A stretch of 37,167 nucleotides of DNA from Pectobacterium betavasculorum. GTDB taxonomy: Bacteria; Pseudomonadota; Gammaproteobacteria; Enterobacterales; Enterobacteriaceae. Positions 1 through 8,444 of this stretch are shown piece by piece. The stretch lies in the NCBI RefSeq assembly GCF_000749845.1, contig NZ_JQHM01000021.1, positions 1 to 37,167 on the forward strand, written 5' to 3'. How positions within the stretch are numbered: the stretch's first letter is position 1; every line of letters begins with the position of its first letter. The notes below the pieces were generated by a model. That model was not told the origin of the DNA, did not search any database, and saw only the letters and a list, made by a program, of their open reading frames with translations. The translations under genes and the position numbers were made by a program.

Positions 1-128
1 GCCAGACTCAGTGACAGGCTGAAAGGCCGGTTCAACCCCTCATCCAGCCTGAAATCCACCACCGCAAAGGTGCCTGCCTCCAGCGCGCCAACCTTTACGG
101 TGAACTGTAATCCTGTACTGTTTGCCAT
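1..128 (-). CDS. vgrG: VgrG / TssI type VI secretion tip protein, N-terminal fragment
   Basis: The reading frame enters from the left edge and only its first 42 codons are in the window. The protein starts [20 protein letters not shown] and continues with a [19 protein letters not shown] segment, which is the opening of the gp27-like beta-barrel domain of VgrG spike proteins. VgrG sits at the tip of the type VI secretion tube and delivers effectors. The start is well supported: AAGGAG lies 6 bases before the ATG at 128. The effector-bearing C-terminus and any following effector or immunity genes are outside the window, so the subtype cannot be told. Confidence 0.8.
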   Translation of the reverse strand, partial: MANSTGLQFTVKVGALEAGTFAVVDFRLDEGLNRPFSLSLSL

Positions 129-466
129 CGGCCTCTCCTTGTTTACGTTAATAAAATACGGCGTTGATAAGGCTCCATATTGGCTAAAACGCGCTGAGGT
201 GAAATGCGTAAAAAGTTTACGTTAAGCAAAAATTCGCTCGATAGAGACAAGAACGTCGCAGGGGGAGGCAGTTTGAAGAGAATAATGAAAACGTTCCATG
301 TGACACCTTTGACGCTATTCCCGTTGAGAAAATACGACTAAAGGATAACAAAATGTTCGCAGAGCCAATAGCACAGAAAAAGGACTAAAACCAAGCAAGC
401 TCATTGATTAATAATAATATAATATCATAAGTGATAAATTAGATGGCAAATCAAAAAGTCGCAATT
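129..466. other. AT-rich intergenic region upstream of vgrG
   Basis: No gene is supported between vgrG and the hairpin downstream of mtnD. The stretch is AT-rich, especially 405-445, and must hold the leftward vgrG promoter, but I cannot pick -35/-10 elements with confidence. An 11-codon ORF near 353 has an AAGGA before it but no other support. Confidence 0.4.
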
Positions 467-505
467 ATCATCGGAGAACAAGGTATCCACTTGTTCTCCG
501 ATGAT
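467..505 (-). terminator. Perfect 16-bp hairpin downstream of mtnD
   Basis: Arms at 467-482 and 490-505 are exact reverse complements (ATCATCGGAGAACAAG) around a 7-base loop. Read leftward, the stem is followed after about nine bases by a short T run (GACTTTTT). It probably ends the mtnBCD transcript, although the T tract is not adjacent to the stem. It lies 48 bases past the mtnD stop. Confidence 0.6.
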
Positions 506-552
506 GGATAAACTATTTGCATCCGTGCAATAAGAGTGTAAAACCCTACGAG

Positions 553-1098
553 CTACCGCTCCAGCTTCGGATACGCATCGGCGATTTTATCGCCGGTAAA
601 ATGGGCGATCCAGCCTTCCGGGTTATCGAACAGGCGGATAGCGGTGAAATGCGGTTCAGGCCCCATATCAAACCAGTGCGCCGTGCCTGCCGGTACGGAC
701 AGCAAATCGTTCTTCTCACACAGAATCTGGTAAATCTTGCCGTTCAGATGCAGACAGAACAGCCCGGCGCCTTCCACGAAAAAGCGCACCTCATCTTCGT
801 GGTGGACGTGCTCGGATAAAAACTTGGTACGTAGCTCCGCACGCTGTGGATTGTCAGAGCGCATGCTGATGACATCCCAACTCTGATAGCCTTTTTCTGC
901 CACCAGTTTATCGATTTCATGCTGATAGGCTGCCAGCACTTCCTCAGACGATGGGGCGTCGCTCAGCTTTTGACTGGCTTCCCAGCGCTCAAAACGCACG
1001 CCAATGTCGTTCAGTTGTTTCTGAATCGCGTCGGCATCCTGACTTTGCCAAATCGGCTGGCTTGCATCGCTGTCGCTAAAAATGGTTAATCCACTCAT
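553..1098 (-). CDS. mtnD: Acireductone dioxygenase (methionine salvage)
   Basis: This cupin-fold metalloenzyme splits acireductone (1,2-dihydroxy-3-keto-5-methylthiopentene) with O2. The Fe2+ form gives 4-methylthio-2-oxobutyrate and formate; the Ni2+ form gives 3-methylthiopropionate and CO. The 181-residue length matches the family (Klebsiella about 180). The metal ligands are visible: H97, H99 and E103 in [11 protein letters not shown], and H141 in [11 protein letters not shown]. It is the last gene of a leftward mtnB-mtnC-mtnD operon; its ATG overlaps the end of mtnC by 4 bases (ATGA), implying translational coupling. Assignment is secure; which metal is used in vivo cannot be read from sequence. 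Confidence 0.95.
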   Translation of the reverse strand: MSGLTIFSDSDASQPIWQSQDADAIQKQLNDIGVRFERWEASQKLSDAPSSEEVLAAYQHEIDKLVAEKGYQSWDVISMRSDNPQRAELRTKFLSEHVHHEDEVRFFVEGAGLFCLHLNGKIYQILCEKNDLLSVPAGTAHWFDMGPEPHFTAIRLFDNPEGWIAHFTGDKIADAYPKLER

Positions 1099-1784
1099 TG
1101 GCCATACTCCGGTAAGTCGATCTGGTCAAAACGTGCCACCTGACGGTGACGGCTTACGCTATCCGCATCATCACGAATAAGCTGACAGGTGTGCCAACCG
1201 GCTTCCTGCGCGGCATCCAGTTCCTGACGAATGTCCGACAGAAACAGTAATTGCTCAGCAGGGATCCCACTGGCTTGTGCAATGGCGCGATAAGAATCTG
1301 TCTCTCGTTTCGCGCCGACGCGGGTATCAAAATAGTCGCTGAACAGTGGGCGCAGATCGCCCGCATTGCTGTAACCAAACAGCAACTGCTGCGCTTCCAC
1401 CGAACCTGACGAGTAAACATACAGGCGCAGGCCTTGCCGCTGCCATGCAGCGAGCTGCGTCGCGACGTCAGGATACAAATGCCCCTGAAAATCACCGTTA
1501 CGGTAGCCCGCACGCCAGATGATGCCCTGCAACAGCTTCAGCGCCGTGGATTTACGGTCTTCATCCATAAACTGGTACAGAGCGGTAATCAGCGCATCGC
1601 TATTCGCATCAGGCTGACCCAGTTCCTGACGCAGCGCGTTCAACGCCTGCGCGATCTCAGGATCGCTGTCGTGCTGTCGCACCGTGTCGGCCAGACGCTC
1701 ACGGGCATAAGGGAACAGCACACGGTGAACAAAACGGATATCGCTGGTGGTGCCTTCAATATCGGTCACAATCGCCTTAATCAC
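1095..1784 (-). CDS. mtnC: Enolase-phosphatase E1 (methionine salvage)
   Basis: This HAD-family bifunctional enzyme enolises and then dephosphorylates 2,3-diketo-5-methylthiopentyl-1-phosphate to acireductone, the MtnD substrate. The N-terminus [15 protein letters not shown] carries the DIE nucleophile motif typical of MtnC, and [18 protein letters not shown] is the C-terminal HAD acidic motif. The frame is open to 1820, but I place the start at the GTG at 1784. That gives 229 residues, the usual length, has a strong GGAGGTG seven bases upstream, and overlaps the mtnB stop codon by 4 bases (GTGA). The longer start would add 12 residues without family support. Confidence 0.93.
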   Translation of the reverse strand: MIKAIVTDIEGTTSDIRFVHRVLFPYARERLADTVRQHDSDPEIAQALNALRQELGQPDANSDALITALYQFMDEDRKSTALKLLQGIIWRAGYRNGDFQGHLYPDVATQLAAWQRQGLRLYVYSSGSVEAQQLLFGYSNAGDLRPLFSDYFDTRVGAKRETDSYRAIAQASGIPAEQLLFLSDIRQELDAAQEAGWHTCQLIRDDADSVSRHRQVARFDQIDLPEYGQ

Positions 1785-2398
1785 GCTTTCACCTCCAGCA
1801 GTCGGCGCTGCAATTCGCACTGGAACAGGAACTCTAGCCCTTCCAGATGACGACGCGCTTCTTTCACCGTCGCGCCCCAGCAGTAAAGGCCGTGGCCGCG
1901 CACCAGAAAGCCGTAACGCAGCGGCGTGTGGCCAGCAAACTCGGTTACCCGCTGTGCCAGCGCTGGAATATCCTGATCGTTATCGAATATTGGGATCGCC
2001 ACACGATCCAAATGGGTCGTTTGCCCCGCCAGCGACTTTTGCATTTCGTAGCCGTGCAACACCAGCTCAGCGCCTTTCTCTACCCGAGACAGCACCGTCG
2101 CGTTCACCGAGTGCGTGTGCAGTACCGCGCCGATAGTCTCCTCGCGGCGATACAACAGCGTATGCAGCCCCGTTTCCGCCGACGGCGTACGGCCGCTCGG
2201 CACATGGTTAGTGGCAATCTCCACCCGCAGGAAATCCTCTGCCTGAAGGCTGCCTTTGTCTTTACCCGATTCGGTAATCAGGCACTGCGCGTCATCCAGG
2301 CGTACGGACATATTGCCGCCCGTCGCCGGACACCAGCCTTTCTCGCCGATCCAGTGGCAGGCCGCAAGCAGCGCCGTCAATTGTTGATTTTCAGTCAT
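1781..2398 (-). CDS. mtnB: Methylthioribulose-1-phosphate dehydratase
   Basis: This class II aldolase-fold zinc enzyme dehydrates 5-methylthioribulose-1-phosphate to the diketo intermediate used by MtnC. It has 205 residues, normal for MtnB. Visible family features are the substrate loop ATGGNMSVR (about residues 25-33), E76 in SAETGLHT, the zinc histidines H94 and H96 in [10 protein letters not shown], and H169 in RGHGLYCWG. It heads the leftward mtnBCD operon; GGGAA lies seven bases before the ATG. Transcription probably starts in the 187-base divergent gap shared with mtnE, which contains MetJ-type boxes. The earlier enzymes MtnK/MtnA or MtnN are not in the window. Confidence 0.94.
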   Translation of the reverse strand: MTENQQLTALLAACHWIGEKGWCPATGGNMSVRLDDAQCLITESGKDKGSLQAEDFLRVEIATNHVPSGRTPSAETGLHTLLYRREETIGAVLHTHSVNATVLSRVEKGAELVLHGYEMQKSLAGQTTHLDRVAIPIFDNDQDIPALAQRVTEFAGHTPLRYGFLVRGHGLYCWGATVKEARRHLEGLEFLFQCELQRRLLEVKA

Positions 2399-2494
2399 GA
2401 GGCTTCCCGTTTTTTGTCCATTTTTCTAAAAATTTTTAGAAAATTTTCTGGAGGTTTAGACGCTTTTGTTATGTCTTAGCATATAAAAGCATTT

Positions 2495-2518
2495 AGCCGT
2501 TTAAACGTCCAAGCGTCT
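2495..2518. promoter_or_regulatory. Three tandem MetJ boxes between mtnB and mtnE
   Basis: Three adjacent 8-mers, AGCCGTTT (2495-2502), AAACGTCC (2503-2510) and AAGCGTCT (2511-2518), each match the met-box consensus AGACGTCT at 6 of 8 positions and are in exact 8-bp register, as MetJ dimers require. A fourth 6/8 match, AGACGCTT, lies at about 2458-2465, out of register. The site sits in the divergent promoter gap and would repress both operons when S-adenosylmethionine is plentiful. Seen: the repeats. Inferred: MetJ binding. Confidence 0.65.
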
Positions 2519-2585
2519 TGATTGCCAAATACTAACAGCATGTTATATTACCAAGCAATACAGGCTTGCAGGAGTCCCACCCGCT

Positions 2586-3743
2586 ATGAGCGCCGCTCTG
2601 ATCCTCGACAGTAAACTGCCTTCGCTAGGCACCACCATTTTTACCCAGATGAGCGCACTGGCCCAACAGCATCAGGCCATCAATCTATCACAAGGTTTCC
2701 CTGATTTTGACGGCCCGGAATATTTACAGCAGCGGCTGGCTTATCACGTCAGTCAGGGCGCAAACCAATATGCGCCGATGACCGGCGTCGCGCCGCTGCG
2801 TCAGGCCATTGCCGAAAAAACGCAAGAACTGTATGGCTGGAAGCCGGATGCCGATAGCGAAGTGACTGTCACGGCAGGTGCCACCGAAGCGCTGTTTGCC
2901 GCCATTGCCGCACTGGTGCGCCCCGGCGACGAAGTGATTTGTTTCGATCCCAGCTATGACAGCTACGCGCCCGCCGTTACGTTGGCTGGCGGCGTACTCA
3001 AACGCATCGCCTTGCAGCCACCCGCATTTCGCGTGGATTGGTCATCTTTTACCGACGTGCTGAGCGATCGCACTCGGTTGGTGATTCTGAACACGCCGCA
3101 CAATCCGTCCGCCACCGTCTGGCAGAAAGCCGATTTTGAGCAGCTATGGCAGGCGATTGCCACGAGTAATATTTTCGTACTGAGTGATGAAGTCTACGAG
3201 CATATCTGCTTTGATAGCGAAGGACACGCTAGCGTGCTGGCACACCCTTTGCTACGTCAACGCGCTATCGCCGTCTCATCATTCGGTAAAACCTTCCACA
3301 TGACCGGTTGGAAAGTGGGCTACTGTGTCGCACCAGCGGCGTTGAGCGCGGAAGTGCGTAAGGTTCACCAGTATCTGACGTTCTCCGTGAACACGCCTGC
3401 TCAGTTCGCCATCGCCGATATGCTACGGGAACAGCCGCAACACTGGCGCGAACTGCCCGACTTTTACCGTGCGCGCCGCGATCGTTTCATCAACGCGCTG
3501 AAAGGTAGCCGTTTCGAGATTCTCCCCTGCGAAGGCACTTACTTCCTGCTGGCGGACTATAAGGCGATTTCTACTCTGGACGATGTCAGCTTCTGCCGCT
3601 GGCTGACCGAGCACGTTGGCGTTGCCGCCATTCCGCTCTCCGTCTTTTGCGCCGATCCGTTCCCACATACGTTGATTCGGCTATGCTTTGCTAAACAGGA
3701 AGCAACGTTGGATGCCGCTGCGGAGCGTTTATGTCGACTTTAA
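2586..3743 (+). CDS. mtnE: Methionine aminotransferase, YbdL/MtnE type
   Basis: This PLP fold-type I aminotransferase closely resembles E. coli YbdL (386 residues; here 385), which prefers methionine, histidine and phenylalanine. It would perform the last salvage step: 4-methylthio-2-oxobutyrate plus an amino donor, preferably glutamine, to methionine. Key residues are visible: K235 in SSFGKTFHMTGWKVGY for the PLP Schiff base, N173 in NTPHNPS, D201 in LSDEVYEH, and Y62 in GANQYAPMTG. AGGAG lies 11 bases before the ATG. It is divergent from mtnBCD across tandem met boxes, and its 3' end overlaps yafV by 13 bases, so the two are probably one transcript. The E. coli name for this family is ybdL. 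Confidence 0.9.
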   Translation: MSAALILDSKLPSLGTTIFTQMSALAQQHQAINLSQGFPDFDGPEYLQQRLAYHVSQGANQYAPMTGVAPLRQAIAEKTQELYGWKPDADSEVTVTAGATEALFAAIAALVRPGDEVICFDPSYDSYAPAVTLAGGVLKRIALQPPAFRVDWSSFTDVLSDRTRLVILNTPHNPSATVWQKADFEQLWQAIATSNIFVLSDEVYEHICFDSEGHASVLAHPLLRQRAIAVSSFGKTFHMTGWKVGYCVAPAALSAEVRKVHQYLTFSVNTPAQFAIADMLREQPQHWRELPDFYRARRDRFINALKGSRFEILPCEGTYFLLADYKAISTLDDVSFCRWLTEHVGVAAIPLSVFCADPFPHTLIRLCFAKQEATLDAAAERLCRL

Positions 3744-4498
3744 AGATCTCACTGCTGCAACAACCATTAGTCTGGCGCGATGGGGAAGCCAACCTGCGTC
3801 ATTTCGATACGTTATTGCCGGAGCTTGTGGGTCGTGATGTGATTGTGTTGCCGGAGATGTTCACCACCGGCTTTGCGATGGAAGCGGCCAAAGGCAGTCT
3901 GGATCAATCGGTCGTAGAAACGTGGCTACACCAGTGGGCGCAGAAAACCAATGCACTGATCGGCGGCAGCGTCGCGGTGAATACGCCAAAAGGCGCAGTG
4001 AACCGTTTCCTGTTAGTGGATCCGCACGGCCACATGTATCACTACGATAAACGCCATCTGTTCCGCATGGCAGATGAACATCACCACTATCAGGCGGGCA
4101 CAGAGCGGGTCACTCTTGAATGGCGCGGCTGGCGCATCTGCCCGATGATCTGCTACGACTTACGTTTCCCGGTGTGGTCGCGCAACCGGCAGGACTACGA
4201 TCTGGCACTGTATGTCGCCAACTGGCCAGCACCACGTGCAGCACACTGGCAAACGCTGCTGGCGGCGCGCGCTATTGAGAATCAGGCCTATGTTGCGGGC
4301 TGCAACCGCGTCGGCACCGACGGCAACGGCCACAGCTACCGTGGCGATAGCCTGATTATTAACGCTCAAGGGGAAATTTTGGCGTCTGCCGCCCCCAACC
4401 AGCCCGCTCAGCTAGACGCCGAACTGTCGCTGGAAGCACTACAAAGCTATCGGGAATCCTTTCCTGCCTGGCGCGATGCCGATCGCTTTACGCTCTAG
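3731..4498 (+). CDS. yafV: Omega-amidase (2-oxoglutaramate amidase), Nit2/YafV family
   Basis: This is a carbon-nitrogen hydrolase of the nitrilase superfamily, 255 residues like E. coli YafV (256). The catalytic triad is visible: E42 in LPEMFTTGF, K107 in YDKRHLF and C141 in MICYDLRFPVW. It hydrolyses 2-oxoglutaramate, the product left when glutamine is the amino donor for MtnE, to 2-oxoglutarate and ammonia, which makes the last salvage step effectively irreversible. The gene overlaps the end of mtnE by 13 bases, matching that partnership. It ends 15 bases from the end of the convergent hpxK, with no obvious terminator between them. Confidence 0.9.
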   Translation: MSTLKISLLQQPLVWRDGEANLRHFDTLLPELVGRDVIVLPEMFTTGFAMEAAKGSLDQSVVETWLHQWAQKTNALIGGSVAVNTPKGAVNRFLLVDPHGHMYHYDKRHLFRMADEHHHYQAGTERVTLEWRGWRICPMICYDLRFPVWSRNRQDYDLALYVANWPAPRAAHWQTLLAARAIENQAYVAGCNRVGTDGNGHSYRGDSLIINAQGEILASAAPNQPAQLDAELSLEALQSYRESFPAWRDADRFTL

Positions 4499-4513
4499 TG
4501 GCTGTAGCTGTCG

Positions 4514-5776
4514 TTACTGTGCAGAGGCGTGGTAGAACACCGCCTGATAGAACGCCTGTAGCGCCAGCGCCACATCTGCTGTAGTAACGGATTCGTCAGG
4601 ATGGTGGCTGATGCCGCCGCGACAGCGGACAAACAGCATCGCCACCGGCCAGCGTTCGGCAACCGCGATAGCATCGTGCCCTGCGCCACTCGGCAGCATG
4701 AACGTTTTTCCCTGTACCTGCGTCACCGCCTCATTTAATACCGACTGCAAGGCGGGATCGCAACGGGTCGCCGCAATGCGATAATACTCTTCGGCACTGA
4801 ACTGGCAGCCGCGTCGATGCGCGATATCCTGTGCCAGCTTCAGCAGTTTTTGTAGCAACGCATCCAGCGGCACGTCCTCCGGCCCACGAATATCCAGCGT
4901 CATCTTCACTTCACCGGGGATCACGTTCGCCGCGCCCGGTAAGCATTGTAACGTGCCAAACGTAGCAACCAGATGAGGATCGCTTTCACGAGTCACCCGC
5001 TCTGCCTGCGCCATCCAGTCCGCCGCCGCCGCTAGCGCATCCTGCCGTTGCGTCATCGGCACCGTTCCTGCATGCCCCGCCAGACCGAGAAACGTGCAGT
5101 TAAGCCGCCGCGCTCCGTTGATTGCAGTGACCACGCCCAGCGCCAGTTCCTGCTGTTCCAGACATGGCCCCTGCTCGATGTGCAGTTCCAAATAGGCGAC
5201 GATATCACTGACCGGGCGCGCCGCCTGCGCCACCTGAAGCGGATCCAGCCCTGCGATGGTTAATGCCTGCGCCACGCTGGTCCCCTCAGCATCCTGACAG
5301 TCCAGCCAGTTTTCCGGCCAGGTGCCCGTCAAGCCTCGGCTACCCAGCAGGGTAATGCCAAAACGTGTGCCTTCCTCATCGCCGAAGCCGACGATTTCCA
5401 GCGCCACGGGCAACCGAATTCCCTGTTGATGAAACGTGCGTACCACTTCAATCGCCGTCAATACGCCCAACATACCGTCGTAGCGTCCGGCATTGCGCAC
5501 CGTGTCCAGATGCGACCCCAGCAGCAGCGCGGGTGCATCCGGCGTCAGCCCGTCATAGCGGCCGCAAATATTGCCAACGCTGTCCTGCCAGACGTTCATT
5601 CCCGCCTCGCACATCCACTCTCCCACCAGCCTATTGGCACGCAGGTGTTCCAGCGACAGGTAAACACGGGTCAGTTGACCGGGCGTTTCGCTAATTTCAG
5701 CCAGCGCATCGCAGCGCGACATAATCTGTTCAGCGGCAGCCTGTGCAGCAGACGACGACAGTAGAGGTTCACTCAT
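4514..5776 (-). CDS. hpxK: Allantoate amidohydrolase (M20-family metallohydrolase)
   Basis: This binuclear M20/AllC-type hydrolase converts allantoate to ureidoglycine with loss of ammonia and CO2. It has 420 residues (AllC about 411). Likely metal ligands are H89 and D91 in GSHLDTVRNAG, D100 in GRYDGMLG, E134/E135 in GFGDEEGTRF, H199 in YLELHIEQGP, and the C-terminal HH of GISHHPDESV. The dimerisation lid carries AGHAGTVPMTQRQDAL. Carbamoylases and ureidoglycolate hydrolases share this fold, so substrate is assigned from context: last gene of an hpxFGHIJK-like operon, right after the ureidoglycine aminotransferase hpxJ, whose stop it overlaps by 4 bases (ATGA). Confidence 0.85.
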   Translation of the reverse strand: MSEPLLSSSAAQAAAEQIMSRCDALAEISETPGQLTRVYLSLEHLRANRLVGEWMCEAGMNVWQDSVGNICGRYDGLTPDAPALLLGSHLDTVRNAGRYDGMLGVLTAIEVVRTFHQQGIRLPVALEIVGFGDEEGTRFGITLLGSRGLTGTWPENWLDCQDAEGTSVAQALTIAGLDPLQVAQAARPVSDIVAYLELHIEQGPCLEQQELALGVVTAINGARRLNCTFLGLAGHAGTVPMTQRQDALAAAADWMAQAERVTRESDPHLVATFGTLQCLPGAANVIPGEVKMTLDIRGPEDVPLDALLQKLLKLAQDIAHRRGCQFSAEEYYRIAATRCDPALQSVLNEAVTQVQGKTFMLPSGAGHDAIAVAERWPVAMLFVRCRGGISHHPDESVTTADVALALQAFYQAVFYHASAQ

Positions 5777-7017
5777 GCATGCTCCTCGTTCACCGCGTAG
5801 CTGTTCCAGGCGGCTTGCATGGCCTCGCCCTGAACGGTGTGGAAGCCAAGACGATTCAGCACCGCCTCCAGCGCCGTTAACGTTTGCATCACGCAGTCTT
5901 TGCGTGCGTTATACCCCATGGTGCCAATACGCCAGATCTTGCCCTGAAGCGGGCCAAACGAAGTGCCGATCTCAATGGCAAAGTCTTCCAGCAGCAGCTT
6001 ACGCACCTGTTCGCCGTGAACGCCGTCAGGAATCACCACGCCCAGTACGTTATTCATTTTGTGGCTGAGATCGCCAAAGGTTTCCAGTCCCATTCCCTGA
6101 ATCCCCGCCACCAGCGCATTACCGTGTAGCGCATGGCGGACAATGCTACGATCCAACCCTTCTTCAAGGATCACCCGCGCGCACTCACGCGCAGCGAACA
6201 ACATGCTTGTCGCTTCGGTGTGGTGATTCAGGCGCTCTGGCCCCCAGTAATCCATCACCATGCCCAGATCGAAATAGTTGGAATAGATCATCTCGTCGTC
6301 TCCGTCCTGATGCGCGTCCGTTCTGATCCCCTGCTCGACGCATTTACGGCGACGGATCACCGCTTCCATCTGCGGGCTCAATGTAATGGGCGAGCTGCCA
6401 GACGGCCCGCCCAGACACTTCTGTAATCCAGCGGAAACGGCATCCAAACCCCATTTATCGGTTTCCAGTGGATTACCGCCAAAAGACGCCGTGGCATCGG
6501 TATAGAACAGCACGCCGTGGCGGCGACAAATCTCGCCTAGTTCCTCCAGCGGTTGCAGCATGGTGGTCGACGTGTCGCCCTGCACCGTCAGTAGCAGACG
6601 CGGGCGCACCGTTTTAATCGCATCTTCGATCTGGTCAGGCGAGAACACCTCACCCCACGGCACTTCAATGGTATGAACCTCAGCACGACAGCGGCGGGCA
6701 ATCTCACACAGCAAATGACCAAAACGTCCAAACACCGGTACCAGCACCTTATCGCCAGGACGGATCGCCGACAGCAGAATCGCTTCGATGCCCGCGCGTG
6801 AAGTGCCGTCCACCAGCATCGTCCAGCGATTTTCCGTACGGAAAAGCTGACGATAGAGTTCCATGACCTGATTCATATAATGGGTCATTGCGGGGTCATA
6901 CTGACCAACCAACTGGCTGGCCATTGCCCGTAATACGCGTGGATCGGCGTTGATCGGTCCCGGTCCCATCAACAGGCGATGGGGTGGGTTAATTTGCGCG
7001 TACAGTTCGCTGCTCAT
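5773..7017 (-). CDS. hpxJ: Ureidoglycine aminotransferase
   Basis: This is a class V PLP aminotransferase related to PucG and serine-glyoxylate/alanine-glyoxylate transaminases. Klebsiella HpxJ transfers the amino group of ureidoglycine to a keto acid, giving oxalurate. The start is placed at the ATG at 7017 (GGAG eight bases upstream; protein begins MSSELYAQINPPHRLLMGPG), giving 414 residues; the frame is open 12 codons further upstream without a better ribosome site. PLP residues are K200 in SAGLQKCLGGPSG and D174 in FYTDATASFGG. It sits between the transporter ATPase gene (49-base gap) and hpxK (4-base overlap), so allantoate hydrolysis and transamination are made together. Confidence 0.87.
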   Translation of the reverse strand: MSSELYAQINPPHRLLMGPGPINADPRVLRAMASQLVGQYDPAMTHYMNQVMELYRQLFRTENRWTMLVDGTSRAGIEAILLSAIRPGDKVLVPVFGRFGHLLCEIARRCRAEVHTIEVPWGEVFSPDQIEDAIKTVRPRLLLTVQGDTSTTMLQPLEELGEICRRHGVLFYTDATASFGGNPLETDKWGLDAVSAGLQKCLGGPSGSSPITLSPQMEAVIRRRKCVEQGIRTDAHQDGDDEMIYSNYFDLGMVMDYWGPERLNHHTEATSMLFAARECARVILEEGLDRSIVRHALHGNALVAGIQGMGLETFGDLSHKMNNVLGVVIPDGVHGEQVRKLLLEDFAIEIGTSFGPLQGKIWRIGTMGYNARKDCVMQTLTALEAVLNRLGFHTVQGEAMQAAWNSYAVNEEHA

Positions 7018-7066
7018 GGTTATTGCTCCAGACTTTTGTTTCGACTTACACATTCGAAGAGAGTAA

Positions 7067-7810
7067 TTATGCTTCCGATAATCCCCGGACCGAGGCGATA
7101 AACTGTTTCAATTCACGGGTCTGCGGGTTAGCAAACAGTGTCTTACTGTCACCCTGCTCCCAGACCGTGCCCTGATGCATAAACACCACACGGTCCCCTA
7201 CTTCACGGGCAAAGTTCATTTCATGCGTGACCAGAATCAGCGTCATACCTTCTGCGGCAAGCTGTTCCAGTACCTTCAACACTTCGCCGACTAATTCAGG
7301 ATCGAGTGCCGAGGTAATTTCGTCACACAGCAGGACTTTTGGGTTCATCGCCAGTGCGCGGGCAATCGCCACACGCTGCTGCTGACCGCCTGACAGATTG
7401 GCGGGATAATAATGTATACGTTCACCCAGTCCGACCTTGTTGAGCATCTGTTCACCTAATTCCTGACACTCCGCCGCGCTTTTACCCAGCACGCGACGCG
7501 GTGCCAGCATTACGTTTTCCAGCGCCGTCATGTGCGGAAACAGATTGAAGTTCTGGAACACCATCCCGACCGAGCGGCTGATCTCCCGCGCCTGCGAATC
7601 CCTGTCGGTGACCGTCATCCCGCCCAGCTTGATGCTACCGTCCTGATAACCTTCCAGACCATTTATGCAGCGCAGTAGCGTGCTCTTACCGGAGCCGCTG
7701 CGCCCGATGATCGAAATGACCTCTCCCATTTCGATATCCAGATCCACGCCTTTCAGAACATGGTTCTGACCGTAATATTTTTGAACCTGATTAATGGTGA
7801 TGAGCGGCAT
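7067..7810 (-). CDS. hpxI: Polar amino-acid-type ABC transporter ATPase
   Basis: This 247-residue nucleotide-binding subunit belongs to the polar amino acid uptake (GlnQ-like) family. Walker A is GRSGSGKST (residues 36-44), the Q-loop FQNFNLFPH, the signature LSGGQQQRVAIARAL, and Walker B plus D-loop LLCDEITSALDPE, with I where the family usually has P. The switch histidine is in LVTHEMNFA. It should power HpxF-HpxG-HpxH for uptake of allantoate or a relative; the substrate is inferred only from the neighbouring catabolic genes. Its start overlaps the end of hpxH by 20 bases. Gene letters follow the Klebsiella hpxFGHIJK order as I recall it. Confidence 0.85.
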   Translation of the reverse strand: MPLITINQVQKYYGQNHVLKGVDLDIEMGEVISIIGRSGSGKSTLLRCINGLEGYQDGSIKLGGMTVTDRDSQAREISRSVGMVFQNFNLFPHMTALENVMLAPRRVLGKSAAECQELGEQMLNKVGLGERIHYYPANLSGGQQQRVAIARALAMNPKVLLCDEITSALDPELVGEVLKVLEQLAAEGMTLILVTHEMNFAREVGDRVVFMHQGTVWEQGDSKTLFANPQTRELKQFIASVRGLSEA

Positions 7811-8444
7811 TGAATTTCTTCTCCAAATAGCGGCTGTAGTAAGAGAGCGGGTAGCACATCAGGAAATAGCCCAGCGCCACCAAGCCAAACACTTTAAACG
7901 GCTGATAGGTCACGTTATTCAACATGGTTCCCGCTTTGGTCAGTTCGATAAACCCGATGATCGACGCCAGCGCGGTGCCTTTGATCACCTGCACAGAAAA
8001 CCCAACGGTAGGCGCGATGGCGATACGCATCGCCTGCGGCGCAATCACCCGATAGAGCGTCTGACCAAAATCCAACCCGAGACAGCGCGACGCTTCCCAC
8101 TGCCCTTTCGGTAGCGCTTCCACGCTGCCACACCAGATATCGACCAGAAAAGCGCTGGTAAATAGCGTCAGCGCCAATGCCGCCGCCGTCCAGGGGCTTA
8201 CATCAATACCGAACAACGCCAGCCCGAAAAACGCGAGAAACAGCTGCATCAACAGCGGCGTGCCCTGAAATAACTCGGAATACAGATGGACAAAGCGCGT
8301 CGCCCATTTGCGTTTGGTCAGCCGCAACAGCATGAGCGGAAACGTCACCAGCGCACCGCCGATAAAGGCCGTCAGTGACAATAGCAGCGTCCAGCGCGCC
8401 GCCAGCAGCAGGTTGCGCACAATATCCCAATCGGTAAATGTCAT
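7791..8444 (-). CDS. hpxH: Amino-acid-type ABC transporter permease
   Basis: This HisMQ/GlnP-type inner-membrane permease has about five hydrophobic segments and the EAA-loop region QWEASRCLGLDFGQTLYRVIAPQAMR. The frame is open to 8522, but I place the start at the ATG at 8444: GGGAG precedes it by nine bases, the ATG overlaps the hpxG stop (ATGA), and the resulting 217-residue protein (MTFTDWDIVRNLLL...) has the usual family length. The longer version would overlap hpxG by 82 bases. It pairs with HpxG as the heterodimeric channel of the proposed allantoate importer. Confidence 0.83.
   Translation of the reverse strand: MTFTDWDIVRNLLLAARWTLLLSLTAFIGGALVTFPLMLLRLTKRKWATRFVHLYSELFQGTPLLMQLFLAFFGLALFGIDVSPWTAAALALTLFTSAFLVDIWCGSVEALPKGQWEASRCLGLDFGQTLYRVIAPQAMRIAIAPTVGFSVQVIKGTALASIIGFIELTKAGTMLNNVTYQPFKVFGLVALGYFLMCYPLSYYSRYLEKKFNAAHHH

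Noticed and set aside
353-388. Eleven-codon ORF (MFAEPIAQKKD) with AAGGA upstream
   Set aside because: Too short and without any family or conservation evidence; chance in AT-rich DNA is likely.
1785-1820. Longer start for mtnC adding 12 residues
   Set aside because: The GTG at 1784 has a strong GGAGGTG, gives the family length and makes the GTGA overlap with mtnB.
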